NCBI GenBank assembly: GCA_025435555.1
Contig: JAIWWG010000007.1
Span: 558,001-622,000, forward strand
Reading direction: 5' to 3'
Origin: Chytriomyces cf. hyalinus JEL632
Taxonomy: Eukaryota; Chytridiomycota; Chytridiomycetes; Chytridiales; Chytriomycetaceae
Length of the DNA: 64,000 nt
Shown here: positions 33,513 through 43,523 of the stretch, piece after piece
Numbering within the stretch: the stretch's first letter is position 1
How the letters are laid out: each line of letters begins with the position of its first letter
Translations under genes and position numbers: made by a program
The notes under the pieces: model-generated
What the model was told of the DNA's origin: nothing
Seen by the model: the letters and a program-made list of their open reading frames with translations, nothing else
Databases searched by the model: none

Positions 33513-34715
33513 ATGTCGCAACAGAACTCAGCTGAAATCAAAGACCACCTGCAAGCTCCTCTTGAAGGTCCGGCGTTTCCGCAGTTGCTCACCGACATAT
33601 GTGAAACTTTGAAAGCAAAGCGCGGCGTGGTTGCAAATGGAGTCGGCTTGAGTGACTTTACGCGTTCCCCGTCTTCCTACGGTGTTTCGTACTTTGCTGC
33701 CGAAAAGATGGGAGGTGAGATTCTGCCCACATTTTATTGTTCACTTCCTTTCCCGCGATTTCAAAAACGGCGGATCTTTCATCCTATATTCCCTATCACC
33801 TCCTGCATTTTTGATATTACCGCTTTCAGAATCCGCCGTTTTCTAAAACGCCGGATCCATCTTCCAAAATATTTCTTTTCTACCTCCGCTTTTTTTAACT
33901 ATTCTATTACAAAATACACCAGGGTACTTTGTTTCGACTTTGAATGGAGACAAGGCAGTTCCTGCGACGTTCCTTTTCCCTGCAATGGTTTTGAACGAGA
34001 GCAATTTGATTTTCGCTCCACCCCGTGCAGACTCCTCCTTCTCTGTCGCCGGAATGTACTGTCAAATCTTGTGTGACGAGGTGACATCGGCTGGATTCCA
34101 GGCTTGGCTAGGAAGCTGGGACCGTTTTGAAAGACGGCCAAATTGTCAAGGGCAAACGATTTGAGTTTGGAACTGGCTTAATCCCTGGTACCACCGACCA
34201 TAGGCTGTTCACGCGGTTCAGCCGCACCTACGGTAAACATTTATTCGTATTATATTCGTTTTATTCTGCACCAGTTTAACTTTTATGACTCAGTGTCCCC
34301 CACTCAAGGTCCTTCAACCCCATCGCGTGGTCCCAGAAGCCAGTTTGGCACGCCTTCTCGTACGCAAAATCAGACTACTCCCGGTACCCCTTCCCGCAGC
34401 AAGACTGAGCCACCTCGGCCATTTGTGATGGACGCCAAGACCGCCAAACCTTTCATCCTGTTGTATGACTGTCGTACTGAGCCGTTTGACTTAAAGGACC
34501 TGAGCAAGAATTCCCAGGTTGCACCGAAAGTCTGCCCTGGGGACATCGTTCTCATTTCTGCCTGTGTCCAAATTCATAAGTCAATGGGTTGTGTCGAGGT
34601 GGAGGTATCCTTTCCTCCAAACTTCGTGGTCTTGTTCGAGAGAGGTACCAAGCTGGAGGACTTGCTCGCCTTCCCTACCAAGCCAGTCTTAACTGTCAAG
34701 GGGGATGACTGGTGA
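33513..34715 (+). pseudogene. Antisense gene of Helitron A, possible OB-fold ssDNA-binding protein
   Basis: Exons 33513-33714, 33923-34232 and 34294-34715; the introns are GT-AG and the first holds two copies of the GGCGG-type repeat. A single extra base near 34110-34112 breaks the frame: before it the reading is CDEVTSAGFQAW, after it EAGTVLKDGQIVKGKRFEFG. Discounting that base gives 310 codons. The last exon has a Thr/Pro/Ser linker and then KPFILLYDCRTEPF, CPGDIVLISACVQIHKSMG and FPPNFVVLFERG. The alternating hydrophobic strands with GDIV suggest an OB fold. RPA-type genes are known cargo of plant and other Helitrons, but this identification is weak. Confidence 0.45.
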
Positions 34716-34799
34716 ACCGGTTGACTGTTCTGTGTTTGTCCAGGGATAATAAATATTTTTTCAATTGGATTTCAATTGGACTTATTTCCGAAGTATCCG

Positions 34800-34974
34800 G
34801 CGTTTTGAAAAACGCCGGATACAATAGCAGATACAATAGCAGATCTCCTGTATTTCCTAGCAGGAACAATAAGTGAACCTCCTGTGTCAGGAAGCTAGCA
34901 TGTTTCCTGCAGCGGCAGGAAAAAAAGTGTTACGGAGAAAAATCGCTCTAGCTTTATAGCAAGCTAAAAAGGAC
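34800..34974 (-). repeat. 5' terminal region of Helitron A
   Basis: Minus strand: TCCTTTTTAGCTTGCTATAA then AGCTAGAGCG, followed by TTTTTCTCCGTAACAC and palindromic CCTGC/GCAGG motifs. The first 50 bp are repeated at 35105 (plus) and 60641 (plus), and the GCAGGAAAC/CTTCCTGACACAGGAGG block is shared with 60641. Confidence 0.75.
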
Positions 34975-35104
34975 TATCATTATTCTCAAGGATTGTATTT
35001 TGATCACAGGAGAGTAAGTGTCAGTGTAGTCAACTCCTTTGGTTTGAGTATGACCCATTGCAACCAGTCTGGCTTTGAACTTGATAATGGTATCTGTAGA
35101 TTTA
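34975..35104 (-). pseudogene. Copia reverse transcriptase fragment
   Basis: The minus strand reads IIKFKARLVAMGHTQTKGVD then YTDTYSPVIKIQSLRIMI. This is the conserved RVT_2 block of Copia RT (KARLVA.G..Q..G.DY..T.SPV....S.R), about 43 residues, and is divergent from the intact Copia at 43-53 kb (KSRLVAQGFTMIEGVEYFD). It is wedged between two Helitron 5' ends, so it is the remnant of the host sequence for both. Confidence 0.7.
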
Positions 35105-35445
35105 TCCTTTTTAGCTTGCTATAAAGCTAGAGTGTTTTTTCTCCGTAACACTTTTTTAACCCCCGCTACAGGAAGCAATTTGCATTTCTCCGCTCCTGCA
35201 AAGGGATTACCTTTGATCCTGCCACTGCAAGAAACCCTTTTTTTACGCCCGCTACAGGAGGCACTGTGCATTCCTCCACGCCTGCAAAAGGAATACTTTT
35301 GTTCCTGCCACTGCAAGAAATACTGCACCAACAGTAGCGTGGTCAGTAGCGCGTAATACTTAAACACCCAATTACATCACATCCCCAAATACATCCCGTT
35401 ATCCCCAGTAATTCATGATTGCGATGAAAGAGCAGCAATACAAAA
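35105..35445 (+). mobile_element. 5'-end fragment of another Helitron-like element
   Basis: Starts TCCTTTTTAGCTTGCTATAA on the plus strand and carries repeated motifs (CGCTACAGGA, GCTCCTGCAAAGG, CTGCCACTGCAAGAAA). It shares the block CAAATACATCCC/ATTATCCCC with the derivative at 60641. It is cut off at 35445 by the 3' end of element B, which was therefore inserted into it. Confidence 0.65.
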
Positions 35446-35520
35446 CTGGGGTGCGTACGGCGGTATGCATGGACCTTTTTAGCTTTTATACATGAATGAT
35501 ATTATGACATGAAAGTAGTT

Positions 35521-37886
35521 TTATTTCTGTAGTAATAAAGTGCCATAGTGTTTCTGCTCATCAGTCCAGGACAGAAAAGCAGATCTTACTTCAGAAGAAG
35601 CGTAAGATGGCGTCTCTACCAAGTCAATGAGTCTCAACATTTCTGCAACTATGGATGATGTTGGCCAGAACTTGTTTGCATAAGAAAGGGAGATGCTCCT
35701 TGTCATTCTGATACAGTCTAACCTCCTGACACGAGAAAATGCCACGTAGAAAGTCTGTGGGTTATAATTTTTTCTATCAAGCATAGAGATCATGATCCAA
35801 TGCTCCAATGTGATTCCTTGGAGTTTTTCAGGAGTGCAGGCCATTGCTGGTATAGCTGGGAACTGAGTCAGTGTGGGACTCCACATTTTGCCTGTTGCAG
35901 GCATTTTGATGGCAACTGACAATGAGAGAGGTGGAATGGCAACATAACCAGGGGGGCAGCCAGGTACCAGAACTTTGTTGCAGTTCCTGACTTTGACCCA
36001 AAGTAGAAGTGGTGCTGTATCAAACTCTCTGATAGTGACTCCTCCCACTGATGATGTTTGATATGTTGTGCCATCAGGTTTCACAACTCCTAGGATGAAA
36101 CAAAGTGTTCCATTTGCAAAGACCTTGAGGTGCTCAATTTTGGGAATCCTTTTGGTCATCATGATTGGCATCCCTATGTAGAAGTCAAAGATGAGCGGTA
36201 TCTTGCTTGTTGCATCATCATTGAGGTATGAGATACAAGACAACGCATTCCTGTTTTCCTTCTTTTTTGGGGATGCCAGGATTCGATAGCAAGGGAGATC
36301 CAACTCCCGACATGTGTCCATAATGCATTTCCTTATAATTGCACATTGTTCTGTGTTCATAGCAGTTGCAATTGGTGCAAAAAAGTCTTTGGCATTGGAT
36401 GGTTTGGGAGGAGGATTTGTCTGGATTGAAGTAGCTGTGTGCTTGTTGATATCTCTGATATCTTGGGTGGTAAGTTGGCCCCATCGCATGCGTGATAGCA
36501 TTGAGAGAAAAGGCAGATCATCTTTTTGACGCCACACCTACCACAATTGTTTTCTTTAGAAAAGACAAAGAAGCAAACTGAGAGAACTACCTTTGTAAGA
36601 AAAGCAACCCAATTCAGATTGTTCTACAGTTCTCGACCAGACAGGACAAAGTGGTTGTCCAGCTGTGAAGAAGATCCAATGTCAAATAAAGGCCGACCAC
36701 CAACTGGAGGAAGTTGCAACCAGTCTCCACACATCAACAGATGCTTCCCAGCCCACACCTTGGTTCTGCGTATGTCACCAGTGGGGTGCACTTCCCTAGT
36801 TCTTTCTTCAGCAGCTCCCATGACATCAATTTTAGTCATTGAGACCTCATCTACAATTGGCAAAACTACGCAGCGGATTTTTTCCTTCACAGTATGAGAC
36901 AGCGGTTGTGACTGGGCCAAGTCAATGGCAAGGTTCCTCTTTGAATGGATAGTGTCACCATCTATCATCAGTCCAGCCAGCCCCATGAATGCCATTGTCT
37001 CAATAGTGTTTGGGCGACCCCAAAGTTGGGCAAAGAGAAGCAGGGCTGCAATAACTGCTGATTTGCCTGTGCCTGCCTCTCCTCCTAAGTATCCTATCAG
37101 TTGTGGCTTCAAATTATAAGGAGGAGGAGACACTTTGAGCTGTTTATCTTGGGCATCTGTGAGGTAGGCAAGCAGCAGATGCCTGGCAAATGTTTCAAAT
37201 GTGTAGTGTTGCCAGAAATCCAATTGGAAGCTTTCTGAAATTTGGCCAATGCGAGCAAAATTCTGGAGGTGTGACTTTGGAGTTGGGGGTCCAGAGGGGG
37301 AAGGCAGGGTCCATGGAACAGGCTGCAGCAAGTCATTTAGTCTCAGAACTTTCTCATGCTCTGGTAGTGAGGAATTGTACTTGGTAGCTCCATCCTCAAA
37401 GGATTCTGCAGACTTTGAAGGCAAGAGAGAAGGGGCAATAGCTTTGAAGTAGGTATCAAGATTCGGAAAGAATGGCAGTGAGGCAACTGGAGGGGAGGGG
37501 GTAGCATGTACTGAAAGAGATAGAGCCACATCAAGAAAGTTGTCAATTTTTTCAGAATCCTCCAAGGCAGAGCATGCAATAGAGTTTGCCAACTCTTCTT
37601 CAAATTGATGGAGTGTTGAGGGATCTACTTGGTCTTGTTCAATGTCTCCTGGAAAAGGCATGTCTTCTGCAAACAAGTCTTGCAAGGGATGCTCACGCAG
37701 AATGCGATCTTCATCAGATTCCTCCAATTCATAGTCTTTTTCGTTACTTTCGTAATGATTCTGATTGAGTGCCTCATGGAGTCTGGCAGCATCTGCTAGA
37801 TATGAAGATGCAGTATCCAAAAACTGGAGGTATGCATCTTTGTAAGATTGACCTGAAATGAAGAGCGCAAGTTTAAGAAGGAACAT
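35521..37886 (-). pseudogene. PIF1-like helicase part of the Helitron B transposase gene
   Basis: Two exons on the minus strand, about 37847-36590 and 36537-35521. The first has an acidic leader, then the SF1 motifs GYLGGEAGTGKSAVIAAL (Walker A), LPIVDEVSMT (Walker B-like DE) and GDWLQLPPVGG (motif III). The second has ECVV-type linkers, TPEKLQGITLEHWIMISMLD (motif V) and YVAFSRVRRLD (motif VI). A TAG replaces a Trp codon just after LSGREL (near 36620); copy C keeps TGG there. The helicase would unwind the donor strand during rolling-circle transposition. Confidence 0.85.
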
Positions 37887-37912
37887 GAGTTAGGAATATG
37901 GAAAAAACTTTC

Positions 37913-40232
37913 TTGAAATTGTGTTGTTGTTGTCCAAGCAGCAACCCGCCAACCTGCAACCACCAACACCAACAGCGCACCGCCAACACTCTCTGCAACT
38001 GGCCACCGGCCACCATCCTTCAGTATTAGCTCTCCCGCAGAGATCTACAGTGCTGCAGAACTCGAGCTCTGGAATCTCGCAAAAGGCCGCCTCGTTTGCC
38101 CACACTGTGGCAACAGAAAGATCAACGCAGGCGCTGCTGGCAACCCCAACTCTCTGGGTGCAACCAAACGGTCCCTTGCGTGCAACAAGAACCCTCAGTG
38201 CTCCAGGCCCCGGCTTCTGGAATTCTGTCTTGGTCTTGATCACGATCCAGACTCACCTACACACGACATCTTCACCAAGGCACAAGCTGTCAAGCAGATC
38301 TATACAGATCTGAAATCAGCGCGAAAAAGCGGTCTAGGAATGGCCAGCAAGACTGCTGGCAAGGGTGCTGCATCCAAGTTGGTGCAGCCAATTCTCTCTT
38401 TTTCAAGTGGCAAAGCAGCAACAACAGCAGCAACTCCATCAGTTCAACTCGGATCCTCCCGAAACCTCGTCCAGAGCATCGAGACCACTCCCACTATGCA
38501 GCGGGACTGGTCTCTTGCCTCCTCCTCATCGTCCTCCTCCTCCCAAATCGATCCTGTGCAGTCTGAGTCCCCTCTCACTCCCAAGCAGGCCCAGAAACGA
38601 GCGCGCGAGTCTGACAGCCCACCCCAGGCACATCAGAACCCCCCGACGGCCCCTCTAGACGATGCTGCTGTCGAAAGCAACGAATTTAATTGCGATCTGA
38701 GTGATCTGGCTGCTGTCTTTGATGGCAGTCAGCACAAAGCCCAGATGATCATGAGCTTTATTCAACGAACCATCAACCAATCGAACCAGCAGCACGGCGA
38801 GGCCATCCAGGTGCTACTACGAGACAGGGAATCGAAAATCGCGGAGCAGGAGCACCAGATTGAGCAGCAGCGCGTCGAAATTCAGGAACTTAGGCAAATC
38901 ATCAAACATGGAACACCAGCAGCATCGAATGGACCCCCAGCAGTGACAGCACCGGCGGCATGGCAGGTCCAGCAGCGTGGTGCTGCACCTTCTCGCGGTG
39001 GTAAGCGTGTTGGCCGTGGTGGAGCAGTGGTGGGATCACTGCGGAGCACACCTGCAACCAATGGTCCAGCATCATATGCCGCTGCAGTTCAGCAGACGTC
39101 CACACCAAACCCAGTTCGTCAGTTCCCATCGTATGCCGAAAAGCTCAAGCAAGCCAAGCAAGAGCAGACAGCAGCAGCTCAAGCAGCCTCCAATCTGGAA
39201 CTACTGGCTGATCTCAAGAAGCAACAAGAACGTCGTACCAACCCACCCATTCGTCGGGAGCCAGTCGAGTACAAGTCCTTCATTATCGAGAACCCACTTG
39301 GGAACAGGACACGTTTTGTCCAGAACCCACTGCGGCGCATTCGAAGCATCCTTGCTGACGAGTACAAAGTCCCTCGCACTATCCGTGAGATCAGCTACAT
39401 TGGTGCAGCCAAGTCCACCCTCGAGATTTTCATCAAGGTCTCAGACTATGATGATGCAATCACCAAGCTCTCAACACCCCTCGACCCAAGTCTTCCGTCC
39501 ATCTTTGTGACATCCAACCTTGCCCAAGTACCAGACCACCGAGTGTTTGGCCTCCCCCCCCACCTTGCTCCCAGTGAACAGCAGATGGAGGAGGCCCTCG
39601 TAAGGCGCCGTGCTGTCATGCTGGAACGTGCCTTGCGTGAACGTGTCCCAGTCATGTGCAGCGTGGCTACATCCAATGTCGACAGCTACTTGAAGAACCG
39701 AATCTACACAGCAGCCCTTATCCTATTTGAATCAGGATCCCTCAAGCCATTCCTATTCCCAAATGACATCTCCCGTACAAATCTCGATGCACTCAAAGCC
39801 GCAGCAGACAATTTGATCAGAGACGGAGAACTCCGCCCCCTCGAAGCCTCAGCGGAGCAAGTTAATCTAGTTGCAAAGCGATGTGAACTCCCCAAAGAGG
39901 AAGCAAAGCAGCAAGTCAAGAACTTTATTCGTGCCTTTCCACTATCAGCTCTGGCAGAGTGTCAAGCTGAAGCAGATTCATGATAACCTCGGATTTCCTT
40001 TCCTTTCTTTTCTCTTATCTTTTGGTCTTTTCTTTTGATTACGACCAGGCCTGACTTTCCTCTCTCGCCTGGGATATCCCCCACTTGTCTTCGCTGTTCC
40101 CACCCGTCTACCTCAGAAAACTCTTAGTCCATTCATTCTTCCTGAATATCTCCTAGTTTACGCGTTTTTCCTTGTCGCAAAGCACGTCTGATCCCCCTCG
40201 GGGCTGTATTGGAATAAAGACACACTGAAAAC
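37913..40232 (+). mobile_element. ORF1-only LINE-like retrotransposon (about 2.3 kb)
   Basis: Plus-strand insertion within an intron of Helitron B's Rep/helicase gene. It contains one long frame, no reverse-transcriptase ORF, a pyrimidine-rich 3' UTR (39984-40190) and an end GGGGCTGTATTGGAATAAAG then ACACACTGAAAA, the style of fungal LINE tails. It is flanked by a 23-bp duplication. Either the element family encodes ORF1 only and is mobilised in trans, or ORF2 was deleted from this copy. Confidence 0.6.
38340..39983 (+). CDS. LINE ORF1-like protein (zinc ribbon, coiled coil)
   Basis: 547 aa from the Met at 38340, but the frame is open upstream to the very start of the insertion. It includes the zinc-ribbon-like LVCPHCGNRKINAG...LACNKNPQCSRPR at about 38090-38215, so the true start is unclear. 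After a Ser/Gln-rich region comes a coiled coil (RDRESKIAEQEHQIEQQRVE), a basic Gly/Arg stretch, a second helix (YAEKLKQAKQEQTAAAQ), and a small domain (IRSILADEYKVPRTIREISY then IG...LEIFIKV) that resembles the C-terminal fold of fungal LINE ORF1 proteins. It would bind RNA and act as nucleic-acid chaperone; no RT motif is present. Confidence 0.6.
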   Translation: MASKTAGKGAASKLVQPILSFSSGKAATTAATPSVQLGSSRNLVQSIETTPTMQRDWSLASSSSSSSSQIDPVQSESPLTPKQAQKRARESDSPPQAHQNPPTAPLDDAAVESNEFNCDLSDLAAVFDGSQHKAQMIMSFIQRTINQSNQQHGEAIQVLLRDRESKIAEQEHQIEQQRVEIQELRQIIKHGTPAASNGPPAVTAPAAWQVQQRGAAPSRGGKRVGRGGAVVGSLRSTPATNGPASYAAAVQQTSTPNPVRQFPSYAEKLKQAKQEQTAAAQAASNLELLADLKKQQERRTNPPIRREPVEYKSFIIENPLGNRTRFVQNPLRRIRSILADEYKVPRTIREISYIGAAKSTLEIFIKVSDYDDAITKLSTPLDPSLPSIFVTSNLAQVPDHRVFGLPPHLAPSEQQMEEALVRRRAVMLERALRERVPVMCSVATSNVDSYLKNRIYTAALILFESGSLKPFLFPNDISRTNLDALKAAADNLIRDGELRPLEASAEQVNLVAKRCELPKEEAKQQVKNFIRAFPLSALAECQAEADS

Positions 40233-42997
40233 GTTAGGAATATGAGAGAAACTTTGCCATACCTTGATAAAACACAAGACCATTCATTGAATGATGTGGT
40301 TTGAACAGAATCAACAGGCTTTTATAGTAGAACATCAATTCTTCCTCTGTCAAAGGTCTTGCCAGATTAGGCAGCTGACGACCGGTGATGATAAGGACCT
40401 TCCTTTCCGAGGAAGAGTTTTTCACCCAATGATTGCCATCAATGCCTTTGGTTTTGACTGGATGGTAAAGTTCCACACAATCAATATAACAGATTTCAGC
40501 CATGCTTGATGGTCGATCCCAATACAAATGCATGGGAGACAGGTCAACAGATGAACTGTTGATGGATGCAAGTGGGATTGAAACATCAACAAAGTGATCT
40601 GATGAATTTGCAGACAAGACAGACTGCTGATCAGGATACGACGAATGCATAAGTGACAGACTTTTATAGACAAACTGGTGTGAGCTTTCAAAGAGAGCCC
40701 CATCAGTCAGAATCAGGTAAGCAGCCATAGTGGTGCAAACTTCCACTGGTTTGGTCAAGGAGTACAGGAACTTGTTGATGATGCGAAGAGAACGATCTTC
40801 TTCAACGATTGAATCATTATCAGGGCGGTGCAAGACAGAAGAAACATTCTTGCAGTATAGGCCAATACGCATTATTGCAGATGACTCCAAGGATTGGCGC
40901 TTGAAAGTATACTTGATAGTATACGCGGTCGACTTACGAGTGCTAATTATAGGGAGTAAGTGAATGAATTTTTGGATTGGAGGATGTTGATGTTGTTCCA
41001 AGCTCAGGTAGTGATCGCAATCAGATGGCTGAAGATGCCAATTATTTTAACGGTGGTTCCCTCAGCAGAATCCGCCGTTTCCAAAATCGGCAGTTCCTTT
41101 AGCAGAATCCGCCGTTTTTGAAATCGGCGGTTCCTTTAGCAGAACGCACTTTTTACAGGAATGGTTGCCTTTCCTCCGATGATAAGTCCTCGATTGCCAC
41201 TGATTGATGATGAAGGTTTGGAAAGTAGTTGTTACCTGGAATTCACAAGAAACTGCACGTCCATGTTGTCCATGGACAAGCGTGCCCAGTACAGATTGCA
41301 GAGATTGTAGTATTCAAGTCCAAGCGGGCGAAAGGACTTCATAATGCACGTTTCTGGGTCAAGCGCAGATGGTTGCAAGTTCGACAACTTTGGAATCAAG
41401 AAACGACAAATTTTGCCGTTAGGCGTTCTCAATGTACATTTGAAGCAACTGGATGTGTGGGTTGCATGATGGAATTGGAACTCCAACAGGTTCATTGCAA
41501 ACAAGCACAGATCTGAGGGTGACTGCAGGAATGAGACTGATGGTGGAGCACATCGAAAATTGTCCACAGCTGAGGGTGATATGTCAACGTCATTATCCAA
41601 CGCAAATTTCCGGACCCTGAGATTGAATGATGTCTTTGTGGGCATACTTTTGATCGCAGACAGTGCATGCTGAAGTGTACGGCACTGAATGTCCAACTTT
41701 CGGACGTTGGTAAGCTTCGCCTGGAATTGGTACGGCTTGAAGGAACCCAGGGCAGTTTGTGGTCAGCGCATTTGTTTATATCTTCCGCGAATGGTGGTCT
41801 GGGACTCAGCACACTTTCCACAAATTGAGCATATCTGGATAAAGATGGAAGCAATGAATACAGAAGAATAGGCGATATTGATCTTCTTACCGAGTACAGA
41901 AATCTTCATCTGACAGCTTTTCTCGAATTCTAACGATGTTCGTGGAAGGCCGTACAACGACCCCTACCATGTGGAAATGAAGGTCGCCTTTCTTTTGAGT
42001 TTCCGCTGATGTGGTGAACCATCGTACAACCCCCAAAAATCCGCCTCCTGCGAGTTGGTGCCCGGTACTTAAAATTCCATCCCAAAAAATGTTCAAGAAA
42101 GACCATGAGCATTCTTCTTGCATTGTCAGCACATTCATATGAGTTATTATTGGCACTTATTTCACGTTCGTTTGAATTTGGCGTTGAAGATGTTTGCAGC
42201 TGGATGTGTTCACCATTGACTAACTTGCAATTGATTGCCAGCGCCCAAGATCTTGATGAAGCAGGAGAAACCGTTATGAACACATTTGCTGTTCCAAGAC
42301 GTCTTTGGATGCCAAATGCGACATGCAGATGAGCAGATCGAGATTCATCAGAGCCAATGAATGCTCTCAAGCCTGGGATGATTTTTTTCTTGATGTCAAG
42401 CAACCGATTAACAACTTCGGGCGCTTGAGGCGCCGTGCTTCCAATGCGATTACAATCTTTCAGTTTTTGCATATGTTCATAGCAGGTGCGAATATCCTGT
42501 GGCGTCCAGGTACCAGCTTGAAGTGTAGACTTTCGTAAACTCATGGAAAGGTACTGCTTGGCAAATGCTTCGTTGGTAGCAATGTAATCGTAAATGATGG
42601 CAGTGAATCCCCAATGCTCCTGGAAATTCCCGGCATGCAGTTTCAGGCATCTCTTTGCCCATCGCCGGGGTGAGAGATGCACTTCTCTATCCATGCTTGG
42701 CCCACCAAGGCCAAACGGCATTAAAGTTGGAAAAAACAAAGGTATGTTGGCAAGGTTCCTTGCTTTGGATATACGGGAAGAGCGAAAGACCGCGTAATCA
42801 GCACTTCCATCATCTCCGGCTTCAGCCTGTGTTTGCTCAACATCTGGATTGCCTCTTGAAGAATGCAGGATGTGGGCCGTAGCTTCTTCAAAGGCAGTAT
42901 CAGCACATCCAGTATTGTAGGTAGTATGATCGAGCATTTGAACCAGGTGCTCGTTCACCGGGACCGAGCTTGTGTCAGTTCGATCAATATGCCCTGT
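40233..42997 (-). pseudogene. Helitron B Rep region, 3' half (frameshifted)
   Basis: Minus-strand blocks: 42996-41930 (PVNEHLVQML, LFFPTLMPFGLGGP, GTANVFITVSPASS, then AETQKKGDLHFHMVG in a shifted frame), 41870-41232 (YAQFVESVLSPRPPFAEDIN and zinc-like Cys pairs), and 41001-40234 (YTFKRQSLESSAIMRIGLYC to SMNGLVFYQG). Compared with A and C there is one extra base in the Thr-Arg-Arg stretch (near 42047) and another in the HMVG stretch (near 41965), so the HUH motif lies out of frame with the upstream part. The exon ends at YQG before the intron that holds the LINE. Confidence 0.75.
41045..41150. repeat. Palindromic GGCGG-type repeat in Helitron B
   Basis: Two to three units (AGAATCCGCCGTTT, AAATCGGCGGTTCC) between Rep coding blocks, in the position homologous to 27155-27290 of A, but with a diverged unit sequence. 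Confidence 0.65.
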
Positions 42998-43002
42998 TAA
43001 AC

Positions 43003-43462
43003 TGTTGAATTCAGTCGTAGGACGCGTAATTCTTTATTTACACATTGCCAATCTTAATTATTTCTTTACGATCACTCATCTTTCTTCTGGATGTTTTTCA
43101 GTCTCTGTCTTTTCATCCAATCATTTTATTCGATAGTTGTTTTACAAGCTACCTCTTTGTTCTGTTTTTTTTGATTCACACAATGGGTCACTTGACCATT
43201 GTTCTTAGTGTTTCTTACTTATATCTGTCTCTCCCTTGAGAGCAGAATCTTATCGTCTACTATTTTGTGCTCTGTTGCAGTATTGTTCTTACCGACTGCG
43301 TATATCTTTAGGTTTGCATGCTACGACATTCTTTCTTAGTTTATTGTGCTAATAGTGGAGTCTTTAGTTGATCTATTAAAAGAGTAGTTACTATCGATAC
43401 GAGCTTTAAGAACTTCTAAGACGATCGCTATATAGTCGTGTACCAGCGTCTATATTTCTACA
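43003..43462 (+). repeat. LTR 1 (5' LTR of outer Copia)
   Basis: 460 bp, TGTTGAATTC...TTTCTACA. A TATATAG about 30 bp from the end and a T-rich body are common to all four LTRs. The 64-codon frame inside it is not considered a gene. Confidence 0.95.
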
Positions 43463-43523
43463 CGTTATCAGCACCATCCTACTTGGACGATTCACTTTCA
43501 TCAGAATATTTCAAGTTACAACA

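Larger units (their letters stand above)
25318..34974 (-). mobile_element. Helitron-like element A (9.66 kb, both ends present)
   Basis: Read on the minus strand, the element starts TCCTTTTTAGCTTGCTATAA at 34974 and ends with a short hairpin (GCGTAC-CACC-GTACGC) followed by ACCCCCAG at 25318. The same 5' sequence recurs at 35105 and 60641, and the same 3' sequence at 35446 (B) and 62684 (E), which defines the ends. Order on the minus strand: 5' end, an antisense gene (33513-34715), accessory gene X (32928-30988), Rep/helicase gene (about 30770-25396), 3' hairpin. TC at the 5' end and a hairpin just inside the 3' end are Helitron hallmarks. The end is CCAG rather than the textbook CTRR. Confidence 0.8.
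37890..40255. repeat. Target-site duplication of the LINE-like insertion (37890-37912 and 40233-40255)
   Basis: Both flanks read GTTAGGAATATG, then nnAnAAACTTT; 20 of 23 positions agree. Long, slightly imperfect duplications are typical of target-primed reverse transcription. Joining the flanks rebuilds a helitron intron (Y-Q-G | Q-S-Y-K) that the insertion had split. Confidence 0.7.

Noticed and set aside
43045-43239. A 64-codon frame present in every LTR
   Set aside because: It is a T-rich, low-complexity hydrophobic frame that occurs four times only because the LTR does. It has no separate start context and nothing supports translation.
43463-43500. A definite tRNA primer assignment for the Copia primer-binding site
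   Set aside because: CGTTATCAGCACC follows the LTR as expected for a primer site, but I could not match it with confidence to a specific tRNA 3' end or internal half-tRNA.
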